Of a stretch of 64,000 nucleotides of DNA, positions 1-12,519 are shown one piece after another. The translations under genes and the position numbers were made by a program. Source of the stretch: Dioscorea cayenensis subsp. rotundata (taxonomy: Eukaryota > Streptophyta > Magnoliopsida > Dioscoreales > Dioscoreaceae); assembly GCF_009730915.1 (NCBI RefSeq), contig NC_052478.1, forward strand, positions 20,936,387 to 21,000,386, given 5' to 3'. The notes under the pieces are model-generated. The model saw only the letters and a list, made by a program, of their open reading frames with translations, did not search any database and was not told the DNA's origin. Positions within the stretch are counted from its first letter, which is position 1, and the number at the start of each line of letters is the position of its first letter.

Positions 1-129
1 ACCAAAAAGGCTCAACCCCTATACCTATATATAAACCCATTTCATTTCCTCACATCAACCGATGTAGGACTATAATTTTTTAGTTCCGACGGAAAAGTTT
101 TATAGAAGGGTTATTAGGCCGACTATGAT

Positions 130-552
130 GCACATATGAGATAGTTGAGTAGTTAAAAAACAATATAATCAACGGATGAGTGTGACCAAGATGAGAATGA
201 TGAGATGTATGTCAGACATTACTAGGAAGGATCGATTAAGAAATGAATTTATTCAAAATAAATTTGGAGTAACGTCTATCAGTAATGAGTTAAACAGAAT
301 CAATTAAGATGGTATAGACATGTTCTAAAATGACCAGTGGATGCTCCTATTAAAAAAAGATGGAAGCTTTTCAGTTGGTGGGTCATAGAAAAGGTATAGG
401 TAGACCTGAAAAGTGCAGCTTTAGGTAATGATATTTCTTATCTTGGTTAATCTAATTTTTGGTTCTTGATAAAATAACATGGAAGGGAAAGATTCATGTA
501 ACCAACCCAAAATCATTAGGGACTAACGACTTGTTATTGTTGTTGTTGATAT
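130..552 (+). mobile_element. RTE-type LINE 3' end relic
   Basis: Translating the plus strand around 190-330 gives, with stops and frame breaks, the C-terminal reverse-transcriptase pattern common in plant LINEs: an 'MRMLRWMSDITRKDRLRNE' stretch, then the remains of the 'R-W-F-G-H' segment near 310-345. Further on, near 460-520, the usual 'W...IHV..P' tail can be read. The copy ends at 530-552 in a TTG-rich run, the microsatellite tail typical of plant RTE elements. It is a decayed fragment with no complete ORF. It lies where the last exon or exons of the neighbouring subtilase would be expected, so it probably sits in the last intron or has replaced the gene end. Confidence 0.6.
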
Positions 553-737
553 AAATAAGTTTTTTACCTTCTATAATGGAGCAATGCACTTATTAGCATC
601 AATGTAAATCTAATGTATGAAAATGAGATTTTTCTAATCATATGATTGATTTTAGAGAAAATCCATAAGAATGGCCATTTTATTGTCTGAAATAACAATA
701 GCACGATCAAGCATTGGGAAGGGAGATATACACTTAC

Positions 738-3700
738 TAGCATCAAAGATCAGCCCAGGGTCCAATGCGGCAGTTGCATTAACAAAACCGCTGCCCATAT
801 CAAATGGTGTCGCAGGTGATTGTGTCGAATCAGAGTTGCCATAAGCACGCTGTGCCATTATTGAACCGCCTTTATTGTCATAGAGAGTAGCAGTTGTAGA
901 TAATGCAGAGCTGATGGCTGATGGACTAAAACTTGGAAACTTTTGTTTGACAAGTGCAGCAAGACCAGCAATGTGCGGAGCAGCCATGCTTGTACCGGAG
1001 ATCATAGCAAAGTTCTCACCTGTGAAGCATCATCAAATCATTGCAAAATACTACATTGTGCACGGAATTTACAAGAGTAAAACAGTAACAGTACCTTTGA
1101 ATTCAGAAGAATCTGCGGCTGCAGAACTCCAAGCACCCCATATGAGATGTCCGGGGGCGATCAAGTTAGGCTTCATTATATCAGCGTTAGCTAGTGAACT
1201 ATCCTGTGGGTCTGGTCCTCGAGCTGAATAATACATTACTTTCGGTGCTGAATTATTGAAGTTAGCTTCCAGGCCTCCCAGTATTTTACCAACACCTATA
1301 AACTTGATTACTGAGTTTGAAACTTCTTCTCTCACCAAGCTGCTATTGTAGTATCTAAGAAATGTCTGACAAAAGGTTTTTTTGCAGAGCAGATATCATC
1401 AATACAATACAAAGTATAGATTTTTTTACAAAATAATTTGTTAGCTAATTGGTACAATAGAATTCTCTAGACATTTGCCCATACCTTGCATTCGTCGGGA
1501 GATGGTATTATGAGGCCTGGCATATCCATGGGCGTCGGATTAAGTGGAAAGCCAGAGAAGAAAGGATCCATATAGAAGATAATGCCAGCTGCACCGACAC
1601 TCTTTGCTGTTTCTGAAGCTTGCTTGATTGAGGAAAGGCCAAGAATAAATCGGATCGAGTAGCTACAAATAAGGAGATTTCCTTTGATTAAATCTTGATT
1701 GAGAACGCTTGGATCTTGGCATTCTCCCACATACATTTCATTTGTGTCCACTGTACCATTCTTCAACGCATGAATCGCAGAAACCAGTGTGTGTATGGCA
1801 TTTGTTCCGGCTGTTTCAAACACTATTAATTAGCTTCTGATTTGCAGAAAATCGAGTAGATATTTAGTGTTTGCAAATGTAATTACTTACGTGCAAGTCC
1901 GACACCTGAAATAGTGATATTGTTGCCAAGTTTAAGATAGTTATTGTATACTCTATCATGAGAAGCGGCACCAACAGTAAAAATCCATGGACTGAAAGAA
2001 GCCATGCTCTTTGGCGAAGGTCCGGTGTTCCCAGCTGCTTGGACAACAAATATTCCAGCTTTTACAGCAGAAAGCAATGACATGTCCATAGGATTGAAAA
2101 ATGTTGCAAGTCCAGAAGGTCTTCTGTTTGGCGTGAGCGATAAAGTTAATATATCAACACCATCTTGAGCAGCCTGCAGTTTATTGTCTTAAAAGCGGAT
2201 AGAGCATTCATATTTCTTTGTTCATCAATATCAACAAACTGTATAATTAGGCAGCAGAGGCGTAGATATAATTCCATTACCTGGTCAATTGCAGCGACAA
2301 CATCAGCAGCAAAGCCTCCGAAGCCTTTGTATAGAGCCTTGTAAACAGCAATACTGAGACAAAACCATGCTGAATTTATATCAGACCAAAGTCACAAGAA
2401 TCATATTCACAAGTATTATGACAATGAAAGGAGTTACTGTGCATGAGGTGCCATTCCACTTGCATTTCCGAAGAGATTTCCTGACACAATGACAGGAATT
2501 CCATGATTACCAGCTGCAATTGATGCTGTGTGCCTGTAATTTTAAAAACATGATCTCAATTTGACCGAATTAAGTCCATATCTCTAGCATAACAGTTCAT
2601 ATGAGTACTGAAAGATTGCAAGAGCAAGGCAGTGGCACTCACGTTCCATGACCATCAGCATCGAATGGTGATGCATAATCTCGAGAGACATTAAAAATCC
2701 CTCTGGTTATGGCAGAAGCTGCAAAATGTCGTGCTCCAATAAGTTTTCGGTTACAAGACCCAGATGGAAAATCCTTGGTAACTTCACAAGCACCGGAATA
2801 ATGCTCAGGAATTGGATAAATGTTGAAAGAAAGATCATCAGAGAAGCTGGGATGCATTGGATCAATCCCTGTGTCGATAAATCCGATGACAACTCCCTCT
2901 CCAGCAAACTCAGGTCCCCCTTCTTTGGCCCATGCTCCATGCGGCAAACCCAAGAATTCGGGAGTATGTGTAGTAGCTGTCCTAACAGAGAAATCCAAAA
3001 CGACATTTGCCACTTCTTCTGCCTTGGCTAGCTTATCGGCCTTCAAAATAAATGATGAATGGAACATAAGAAAATGAGAAAAAAACAGATATATTCATGT
3101 ATATATATATATCAAACAATTTTTTTTATTTGACTGTTTGATTCTTAGATGTAATTTTTTTACTTGTTAAGGACAAAATATCAGATATCTAGTGAAGATT
3201 TTTTTCAATTAAGGCTGAGGAAATAACTTAATTACAACAAACCAGTAATAGCCGATCTGGAGGCATCAAATTATTCAATTCATCAGGGGAAAATGAATGT
3301 ATAAAGAAAAATTATTGAGAAAAAGCAAGTTCAATATCAAAGCAAACAGGTAAAATATCACAACTAAACAGATTTACTACCAATATCATGTGTTTAAGCT
3401 CTAAATGTTGTTTAATTCACCTTTGTTGTATTAACTATTTAATTACTCATTTTGTTTAATTAGAGTTGACCAAGAAGAGATATAAATAGAACCTCGGGAA
3501 ATAAATCATCTTTTACCTGAGTTGGGGTGATAAGAACGGCGAAGCCATTAATCAAGTAGTGGTAACTATAAAGTTTAAGATAATTCTCCCCCTTCAATGT
3601 TCTTTTCAGTAGAGAATCTTGAAGCTGAATCAAATATGAACTATAGCCTTCATTGTCTTGCAAAGCATTCCTGCATTAATTTATCGACACACGGTTACAC

Positions 3701-4831
3701 ACCTATATGCAGAAACAATTCACAAATCAAGACTTAACCGTTCTTCAGTGTAAAATCCACAGTTCAGAGATCTTGCTGAATAGTAGAATGTAGAATAAAT
3801 ACAAGAAACAAAAGATTCAAAAATATTGAATCAAGTTTTAGTACCAACTATAGAATTGTTTGCTGAGTATTTTAGTGGCCTATTAGAAATAAAGATATTT
3901 CTACGCCGTATTGTGACATTCAAAACTATAGATGTAAGTAAATTATCTTAAATATGCCCGTTGGCAAGTTAATGGTTATCCCTCTAAAAAGATGATGTTT
4001 GGAATGCCCCGTACAACAAAAGGTAAGCGGCAAAAGGGAATCAATCATCAAGAACTCGAGCAAATTTACATTGAAAAAAAAAAAAATCATAGGCACATTA
4101 AGATATGTAGATTGCTATTCTCCTTGAGGAAAGTAATGACCTTTTTATCATAAATTTCATTCAATAAACCTTAAAACAAAGGAAACTGATAATGGTTCTT
4201 TCCTCCTAGGCAATTCTTCAAAATCAACCAAGACAAGCACACTTGCAAGGATATTCAATCATGCTAAACAAACAATAATAAATCTAAAGTGCTCCAAAGT
4301 TTTAGATATGCAATAAGAAACTATAAGAACAACATACTCAAATCTTATGACATGAAGCATAGCCTGTTATTTAACAAAAAAACTAAAGAAAAAAAAAATG
4401 CTCAGCATCATCATCTTGATGAAATTGTTTCTCGTGACAATTATAGATTCTTCACACCCAAACATTAATACTAATCACAATACTAACAAAAAAAGAACAT
4501 GCACAAATTAGGCAAATAAAAAGAACAAGCAGCAAGAACAAGAATAAAATCAGAAACCATATAAACTAAGCAAAAACTTTTTCCAATAAAGAGCAAATTA
4601 GAAGAACAAAACTCTGCACCTTGGTCTGTTGAGGACTTTGAAAGTCCCAGATGCTTCATAACCAAGGTCACTGCCCCAAATCCTCTGCAAATCACCATGG
4701 TAATGAGAAGTAGGTGCCTGTTTCAAAGTAACCATGTAAACAGCTGCATTCTCCTGACAAAGAACCCCCAACCAAGCAATGCTACACAATACACTAAAAA
4801 CCACAAACTCCACATAACTAATGCTACCCAT
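738..4831 (-). CDS. SBT2-class subtilisin-like serine protease (3' end not in window)
   Basis: A secreted subtilase (peptidase S8) in nine recognisable exons on the minus strand: 4831-4620, 3670-3517, 3040-2643, 2533-2438, 2353-2281, 2173-1891, 1810-1485, 1365-1095 and 1019-738. All have GT-AG borders and compatible phases, about 698 codons in total. Order: signal peptide (residues ~1-25, MGSISYVEFVVFSVL...), inhibitor I9 prodomain (exons 1-2), catalytic Asp in 'GFIDTGIDP' (exon 3), catalytic His in 'DGHGTHTAS' split by the exon 3/4 junction, oxyanion-hole Asn in 'AAGNTGPSP' (exon 6), PA domain (exons 6-7), catalytic Ser in 'ISGTSMAAPH' (exon 9). Wording such as 'LYSYHYLINGFAVL' and 'GFGGFAADVVAAIDQ' fits the SBT2 branch. 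Exon 9 ends at 'LDPGLIFDA' with a GTAAGT donor, so the fibronectin-III-like C-terminal part (~150-200 residues in the family) is missing from this window. No stop or frameshift is seen in what is present. Likely a functional gene that continues beyond base 1, unless the LINE at 130-552 marks a real truncation. Confidence 0.9.
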
Positions 4832-7059
4832 TTACACTACTCAACATTCACACTTGACCAAGAGAAAGTGAACACCACCATTACCAACACCAACAAGAAC
4901 AAGGTTGAAGAAGCTTGCTTTTTCTTTTTCTTTTTTTCTTTTTAATTTTGGGTGTGAAGTGGTCCTGTAGTGTTGCAGGTCTTTGTACATTTTTGGAGTA
5001 AAACATCTGGTTGCTGCAGGATGAGGGAAGAAATGACAAATGGTGAGCACATGAGATGAGAGCAAAAAAAAAGTTGGCGAGAGAAACAAAGAGTGTTTGG
5101 GGAATGGTGAAAAATATGTATTTTTGTGCAGCCTTTCTTTGTAGTTTATAGATAGATTGTAGATTCTTGTTTTTACAATGTTTATGTGATTTTTCATGTG
5201 CTACTTTTTTACTGTTCATTTTTTTTTTTAACTAGTGAAAACAAATCACCATACAATTTTTATAAAAAATTTTAAAATTTTTTAAATATATACATTGATT
5301 GTATATATAAATATATAATTTATTTTTTTTTAAAAAAAAAGTGAATAAAGAACCCTCAACCATATTGGAAGGTTGGTAATTTTCTATTTGAGAAAAAAAA
5401 TGAATTACAGTTTTTTTAATGTGAAGATTAGTGACTAGTCCAATATATATCATATAAATAAATAAATATAAAAATTACTCCAAAGCAAAAACTATAGTTT
5501 TATCGTATATGAATAAATACTTTGTGTTAAAAGTAAAAAAATAATTATTTAATAAGCTGGCAATTAGTAATCTTGATATTAAATTACTTGTATAAAGGCT
5601 TTGTTTATCATGAAATAAATTTTTTGAGACTCTGAAATTGCAAATATGTTGAATTTTTGACACACACACATATATATATATACCTTGTCTCCAATTAACT
5701 ACATTATTTAATAATTAATAATAAAAATTATGATGCCTTTAGTATGTTACATGACCTCCATTTGAATATTGGGGTGGTAAATGGTAATTTAAAATTATCA
5801 TTTATGTCCTCAAACAATTTTTATTTCAGTAGATATTGGAAAAGTTCAAATTCTTGCAAATATACCCTTACCTCAAGCCATCAGAATGATGTCTTTTGAA
5901 AAACAATTATAAAATATCAAATTTTACCTTTATGTAGAAATTTAAATTAACTTGAAGGCCCTATTAATTTATGGTATCAACATTCAAAGAGGTTTTCTGC
6001 AAAAATATAAATAATAGACCATCTATCCATTTCTTTGCCAATAGATTGTCTATTATTATTATATATTTTGTAATTAAAAAGGTAAAAGAATAAAATTCTC
6101 ATTACAAATGCAAACCTCACATGTATTTTTTCCTTTAAATTTAAGTTGATGTTATGCCTGAAACTTTTGAACTTAAAAATCATTCTTTTAGTTACCCAAA
6201 TACTCCTTTTCAACAAAAAAAAAACCCCAAATACTCAAGTTGAGGTTAATAATACCCGCCAATTTAAAAAAATAAATTATCCTCTTAAAGGGTTGGACTT
6301 AGCTAATTGCAGTGATCGTTCGCTCCAATCATCCAATTGATGAAGATTGATGCTGATCCGGAGGAGAGATGGACTTTTACATCAATATATGCTAAATGAT
6401 TTTTATTTTTTTCACACTTGATTTCATATTTTGCAAATAAAGTTGGAAACAGTATTTGTGAAATGTCTAAATTTTTTTTTTTTTTACAAAGAGGAAAAAT
6501 CTCTAGTTTAGTTAAGTGTCATTTGAGGAATTAATATATCACACACCATCACCATGGGTTATTGGTGTAATTTTTGTGAAATTTGAACTCTCGTAACTTT
6601 TTCTTTCTCTCAAAAGATCCCAGGATTAATGCCACTAAGCATCCAAACCCGCTGTGCTTTGACAATGTTTCAATTCTTCGAGTGAGAGTGAGATTTATTT
6701 TAACATATTTCACAAATTTTTTTATCTTTTTATATAATTTCTAATGCTTTTTTAAGTGGTGCATTTAAAAATTAATAACCCTCTAATCCTTTTTACTTGT
6801 CAATTTTAATTAATTAACACATATATAAAAATTATTTTAAAGTTAGTTGAAAATCTAAAATTTATAAAAAAGTATTAAGTTTTAAAAATTACTTTTATTT
6901 AAAATATTATATAACAAAAATATGTAGTTGATATGATTTATAAAAATTGTAGAAACACATCAAATATAAAAGATAAATTTTAAAAAAATAATATTTAATG
7001 TTTTATAAATTTCTAAAACTACAAATAAGAATGATCAAATAAAAGCTCTCAAATGAAAC
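4832..7059. other. AT-rich intergenic region upstream of the subtilase
   Basis: No coding signal on either strand. The stretch holds the presumed promoter and 5' UTR of the subtilase (4,832-5,250) and a mixed CA/TA microsatellite near 5,661-5,682. The rest is long A/T runs. Open frames here are short, low-complexity and lack conserved motifs. Confidence 0.7.
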
Positions 7060-7690
7060 TACCGGAAATGAACAAAAAATCCCTCCAAAATTCAGGTATT
7101 CACAAAAAAACCCCATGACTTTGAGTATTCCCAAAAGATCTTTTCCTTTTTCTGACAGGTTATTTTTCAGACCTTTCTGACATAAAGGTAATTGACGTTG
7201 ACATAAAGGTAACAGATATTAACTGGGCTGACTCTCAGTTTTTAAGCGAAAATACCAAATTTTAAGCGGAAACCCATAATTTTAAGCGAAAAAGTCAAAT
7301 TTTAAACGCAAATGTGTTATATGTTAAGTGAAAACTTATGTAGTTAAGCGAAAACACCAAATTTTAAGCGGAAACTAATAATTTTAAGCGGAAAAGTCAA
7401 ATTTTAAACATGAAAATGTGCTTTATATGTTAAGTGAAAATTTATGTGGTTAAAGCGAAAAACACTGATGTTAAATGGAAAGCTATATTTTTTTAAAGCG
7501 GGAAGTACATGTTGTAGAAAATAGAATAAAACCAATGAGTAAAGATGCGCATTAATTGAAAAGTACACTGTCGGGATTGAAAAAAATAAAGTGTCAAAAA
7601 AAGGAGGGCATCGTGGCAGAATTCAAATGTCAGAGGGTCTGTCTGGGATGTTTTGAAACTTTCAGGAACTAAAAAATAATTTTTCCATGA
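7060..7690. mobile_element. Small MULE-like non-autonomous element
   Basis: The left edge (7,065-7,145) has a ladder of 'CAAAAAA-CCC' phrases about 28 bases apart. This is the same architecture as the left edge of the coding MULE at 59,650. The right edge (7,615-7,690) is related in inverted orientation ('TTTCAGGAACT' against 'CTCCAAAATTCAGG'). The core is a 20-bp periodic array (separate entry). No ORF. Exact ends and target duplications could not be fixed by eye. Confidence 0.5.
7241..7500. repeat. 20-bp periodic TTAAGCG array
   Basis: TTAAG/TTAAA cores start at 7242, 7262, 7282, 7302, 7324, 7344, 7364, 7384, 7404, 7430, 7450, 7471 and 7493, usually as TTTTAAGCGGAAA or GTTAAGTGAAAA. Spacing is 20-22 bp except for one 26-bp step. 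The core is conserved while the bases between cores vary, so it is not a plain satellite. Confidence 0.85.
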
Positions 7691-7778
7691 AACTAATAAA
7701 AAATGACCGGAGAATACTTAAAATTTAGTATTACACATAGCTCGAGAAACTTTAATGGTAATGTTGAAAATGTTGATT

Positions 7779-8034
7779 GAGTGTTTAATATTTTACTAGG
7801 CCATTTAAAAAATATTGGTGGCCCGTTTAATTGGTAGGTCCCCTTATTTTATTTTATTTTTAATTCAAATGTAATGGAACCCATCTTTTAAATAATTTTT
7901 TTAATTGAGTGTTTAATGATTTATCGGACCGTTTAAAAGATGTTGGTGGCCCGTTTAATTGGTAGGTTCCCTTTTATTTTAAATTATTTTTTTAATTCAA
8001 ATGTAATGGAACCCACATTTTAAATAATTTTTTT
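7779..8034. repeat. 128-bp imperfect tandem duplication
   Basis: Two copies, starting at 7779 and 7907, each opening with GAGTGTTTAAT and containing 'GGTGGCCCGTTTAATTGG' followed by 'AATGTAATGGAACCCA'. They differ by scattered substitutions. No coding content. Confidence 0.85.
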
Positions 8035-8514
8035 TTTAAAAAAAATCAAAGGTTAATCATTGCATCATCCAACGATTAGAAACACCCACATCCTCTAACA
8101 AAACTTACATTATTTTCCACTGCTTCATCTTTAAATTTTTTACTCTATTATGAATAAAATACTCCTCTATTTTCCCAAACTTTGAATTTTTCAAATAATT
8201 TTTAAAATTTTCCATATTCCTTTTTTCCCACCAAATGCGTAACATTTTCAATATACTCAAAATTCACATAATTATCCGCTCACTAAAATTTTCCCATTTT
8301 TATCCGAATATCCAAAATCAACCAAGTTTTACATATGATTTTTCTATGTTTTTGGGGCCTAGTTTTTCAATCTGAGCATGGGAAAATATAATATGAATAG
8401 TTAAAAAAAGATAAATAAAATAAAATGATTGCGAATCACATAAGACATACTAATGAATTAGATCCCCTAGTGATTCTCTCAAAACAATAGTGACTCATGG
8501 TGAAAATCTCACTA

Positions 8515-8976
8515 ACATTACTAATCAGCAAATGAATTAGAGATACCTATGTGTTTCACTCAAAACAACAGTGTCTCATATGCAATTATGAGCCAAATTG
8601 GTTAAAAAGTTTGCACACTTGTTTCCCTCTCTATAAGTATGAGCCACCTTAACTACCCAATATTCTCTAATCAAAGCTACAACATGCCAAAACACTACCA
8701 AAAAAAAATGATGATTAGAAGGGGAAGGTCTTCTTTAAAAAAATTAAACAACTATTGCTGCATCCCACTCTACAATTAGCTTAGGCAAGCCCAAACTTTT
8801 AGCTAGAAATAATCCCATCAATACAACCCATAATTCCATTGATAAGCTATTTGTAATTCCGTACAACTTATATTTAACAAATTGCTTTCACATATTGGGC
8901 ATTGCTAATGCTATCCTTAGTCAAGCCACTAGTTAATGCCCACTAACTTGATTTAAATGCTCCATCCATGTTAAGT
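8515..8976 (-). pseudogene. LINE-type RNase H (RVT_3) relic
   Basis: Read on the minus strand from about 8976, the sequence gives 'LNMDGAFKSS', then 'MELWVVLMGLFLAKSLGLP' and 'KLIVEWDAA', then 'VVKVAHTYREGNKCANFL'. These match the order of the RNase H domain of plant non-LTR retrotransposons: metal-binding Asp in 'NxDGA', Glu in the '(E)LWA...G' helix, Asp in 'E(C)D', and the 'REGN..A' end motif. Several in-frame stops and frame breaks show it is dead. Only this domain is seen; no reverse transcriptase lies next to it. Confidence 0.65.
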
Positions 8977-9157
8977 ACAAAGCATCAAATATCTAAATGT
9001 CTCCATTCTATAAGTTTAGAAATTCAGTTATCACTGCACTCAGTGTTGGATTAAATAAACTAAGCGTGTGCGCGCGCACACACACACAATTATAGTTATT
9101 TCATGCAAATCAAACAAAAGAGAAATGTGAACTACTAGCTTGGATTAGGCACATTGT

Positions 9158-9189
9158 CACTACTACATAATTGCACTTATGCAGCGGTT
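9158..9189 (+). repeat. CACTA left terminal inverted repeat
   Basis: CACTACTACATAATTGCAC followed by TTATGCAGCGGTT. It pairs with 23773-23804. Confidence 0.8.
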
Positions 9190-9478
9190 ATAAACCGTTG
9201 CAAAAGACCTTAAAACCGTTGTATAAGATTTATTGCAACAAATTGGCAGCCACTGCATCTGCTCCCATTGCAATAGGTTATAGCAGCAATTCTTTACATC
9301 CTATTGCAGTGGTTTCATACCATTGCCTAAACAATTTCAATTGACATTGACTTATGTAGAGGTTTTTAATTATGCAGCGGTTGCTATATATACTGTAGCA
9401 GTTTATTTTTCAATGGTTATTTTATATAATATAGTGGTTTTACAATACCAAGTGCAGCGGTTTGTTAATACCTATTGC
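9190..9478. repeat. CACTA left subterminal repeats
   Basis: Repeated 'GCAGCGGTT' and 'CCATTGC/CCGTTGCA' phrases in both orientations (for example near 9180, 9300, 9375 and 9452). Such subterminal motifs are known transposase-binding sites in En/Spm elements. The run is cut at 9478 by the hAT end. Confidence 0.65.
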
Positions 9479-9800
9479 TAGGGGTGTATTCGAGCCGAGC
9501 CGAGCCGAGCCTTTTATGTGTTCAAGCTCAGCTCGTGCCTAAAAAGACGAGCTCGAGCTCGGCTCGTGGCTCGAATCGAGCTTTAAATATTGTTTGAGCT
9601 CTGGCTCGTTTGAGGAATTATTAAACTCGAGCTCTGCTCAAGCTCGACTCGATAAAGCTTGTTTATTAGTTCGTTCAAGCTCGAGTTCATTTAGAAGCTC
9701 GTTTGAGCTCGTGTTCGCTAAATGCTCGTTTAGAAACTCGTTCATGAAGCTCGTTTGCAAAGCTCGTTTATAAAGCTCGTTTATGAAAAATAGAACCTAT
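9479..9800. repeat. hAT left terminus with (GAGC/GCTC)-rich subterminal region
   Basis: Begins TAGGGGTGTATTCGAGCC at 9479, the usual hAT end in plants (normally C/TAGGGGTGT). About 300 bases follow with more than twenty AGCTCG/CGAGC motifs, many as 'AGCTCGTTT(A)'. The preceding 8 bases (9471-9478, CCTATTGC) would be the target-site duplication, but no second copy was found beyond the tandem array. The right hAT terminus appears lost or rearranged. Confidence 0.7.
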
Positions 9801-10278
9801 ATATTCACAAATAATATACTTATGCATTTTTTACATCAATATAAATCATCTATTGCAATAAATAAATTGAAAATATGAAATGACAAATTCAAACACAATC
9901 TTGAGATAAACAACAACATAGAATCCAATATAAGTAATTCATCCATATTGAAATAACAAGCATTTTGTCCATAATCACTTAAATAACAAAGCATAAGAAC
10001 ACTTGAGCCTTCCTTGTAAGCAAACTCATCATACCCCAAACAAACTCACAAGTCTAAGCATCTTGACAAAAGCATAATTACCTAAAAAAAAAAGATAAAA
10101 TAGTGTTAATCACAAATAGAAAATGTAAAATTTAAAACAAAATGTAGTACTCATACCGATATTGATTACTAATTGTCTTCTTGTCAAAGATGCCTTCATT
10201 TTAAAATAAATTCAAGGACTTCCTTCTTCTCCTACAAAATGTAAAAAATATTAAAAATGGTCTTACATATAATTAAAT

Positions 10279-12381
10279 TTAAAAAAATAGGAAACATAAA
10301 TTATTTTTACTTACCTTTTCTTTTCTTTGAATCCCATAATAAGCTTTCAACCAATCTCCACCACACATCAATGCTTCAACTGTAGCCGGTGCTAATGAAG
10401 CACGATGCGACTCAATAACTCTTTTGGCCGTACTAAAAGCCGACTCAGAAGGTACTGTGGTTATTGGTATGGATAGAACATCACAAGCCATCTTTGACAA
10501 AACCCGAAACTTCAAATAATTAGCGTTCCACCACTCCAAGACATCAAATGGAGGATCAATGCTCTCATTGTGTATGTGGACACCTTCTTCCAAGTACACA
10601 TCTAATTTTGACTTTATCAATTGAAAAGAACCCACATTTCTAGTGAAATTATCAAATTCAGCCCTTCCTCTTGATCTACCAACACTAGCACTGGATGAAG
10701 AAGAAGTTGTAGGAGCAGAAAGTTGATTTTGAGTATCTATGTCACTCTTGGCCTTGAAAGCTTCCACATACTCATTATAAAGCTTGTAAAGTGATGATCG
10801 AACAAAACTCATTTTGTTTGGAACATCATCCACTGAATAGAAAAAAATGGAAAGCCCACTCAACCAAAGTCATCTTATTCCTTGGATCTAAAATAGCTGC
10901 AATTGATATCAACAAATTATTGTCCCCCCAATATTTATCAAACTTTCTAATCATTCTTGCTCCCATTTGTCTCATAAAATCATTATCACCTTCCACATGT
11001 CTATACAAAGCTTTCTTCACAGTTGTGAGTTCAAGGAGAAACAAATTTGAAGTAGGATACTCACAACCTGAAATAACATTTGTAACATAATGAAATTCTT
11101 CAAGAAATGTGCAAACAGTTTGGACTTTACTCCAATCTTCTTCTGATGGCAAGTAATGGTAGTTTGAATCTCTTAGTTGATATCTAGGAAAGACATCCTT
11201 TAAATCTAGAGTGGCTTGAAGCATGTAATATGTAGCATTCCATCTTGTGCAAACATCAAGAACAAGCTTTTTATTTGATAGATTTAATTGCCTAGTAATG
11301 TCACTAAACATAGTAAGACGAGATACACTTTTACTGATATGCTTCACACTTGCACGCACATTGCAAACTATATCACTAATTTCACCAAGCCCATCTTGAA
11401 CCAAGAGATTTAAAATATGTGCACAACACCTCACATGAAATAATTTCCCATTAAGCACAAGTGCATTCTGATTGTTCAAATTTAGATTAGCTTTCAACAA
11501 ATTCACAGCAACATCATTATAACTTGCATTATCAACTGAGACACTCATCAACTTTTTCCCAAGATCCCAATCAGCTATGCATCTTGCTAATTCATCACAA
11601 ACAGCAACACCAGTGTGTGGAGGGACAATAGAACGAAAGCATAACATACAGTTTTTGCAATTTCCATTCATAATTCACAAAATGACAAGTAACAACCATA
11701 TACTCTACATCTTGCACCGTAGATGTCCATAAATCAGTAGTGATACTAACTCGATCAACTTCTTTCAACAATGAAGTTACTCTTTTTTTCTCAATGTCAT
11801 AAGCAGATATACAAACTTTTTTCTGAAAGGCCTCTACTTATTCTTTCCCAGTTAGGGCTCACAGTTCTCATAAAATGATTAAAAACTTCATTCTCAGCAA
11901 ATGAAAATGTTAAATCATGCACTAAAACCATATGAGCATAAACTTGCCGCACCTTTGCTTGGTCATACTTCCAAGTTTGAATTGCATTCACACTTTCAGA
12001 TTTTGCCAAATTTGTTGAGATAATCAGCTGCCTTTCTCCCTTCAATGCTAATTATCGTCTCACACACACCTTCAAATGGCGAATAAACTGAGTTGTTGCT
12101 CTAGACTTCGACAGGCCAAGTTGATGCCTACAATGAATACACTCTGCCTTTTTTGTTCCATCTGAGAGAGTAACTTCCTTGAATTCATCCCAAACTTTGG
12201 AGGTCTTCTTTCTTTTTTTGGATGCAAATGGATTTTCTTCTACTTCATCATCTTCAACACTGATGGGAGATTTATTAACTTCAACATTGTTAGCCTCATT
12301 AACAGCATTATTGAAATTTCCCACACTTCCAATGGGACTAACATTAGCAGATGATTCATCAATTGATGCAGGAGTAGACAT
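10279..12381 (-). pseudogene. hAT transposase, RICESLEEPER-like, broken
   Basis: Starts at 12381 and reads toward 10279. Domains in order: BED zinc finger (12,250-12,055; 'VWDEFKEVTLSDG', C-x2-C in 'CIHCRHQ', then 'QFIRHLKVC'); the central transposase region ('VDRVSITTDLWTS' near 11,760-11,720, 'FHVRCCAHILNLLVQDGL' near 11,440-11,390, 'DVCTRWNATYYML'); and the C-terminal hAT dimerisation domain ('FDVLEWWNANYLKF' to 'VPSESAFSTAKRVIESHRA', 10,545-10,395). Such proteins excise and insert hAT elements; some relatives are domesticated regulators. Here an in-frame TAA stands right after the zinc finger (12,052-12,054), and further frame breaks occur near 11,800, 11,660 and 10,850, so no intact protein can be made. 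The dimerisation domain itself is well preserved. It lies inside the CACTA element, with an amplified promoter-like array just upstream. Confidence 0.85.
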
Positions 12382-12519
12382 TCTATAAAAAAAACCAAAA
12401 ATCTGAAAATAAAATCAGAGATGAAAAAGAGAGATGAAAGAAGAAGAGAATGAAGAAGGTAGACTTACCTTTTCTTTTGTTTCGAACGAAAAGCTCATCA
12501 GGATGAAGGTTGGCCGATG

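Noticed and set aside
7241..7500. CRISPR-like regular array
   Set aside because: The genome is a plant nuclear genome, the conserved core is only about 7 bases and the unit is 20 bp; no CRISPR repeat or cas gene is present.
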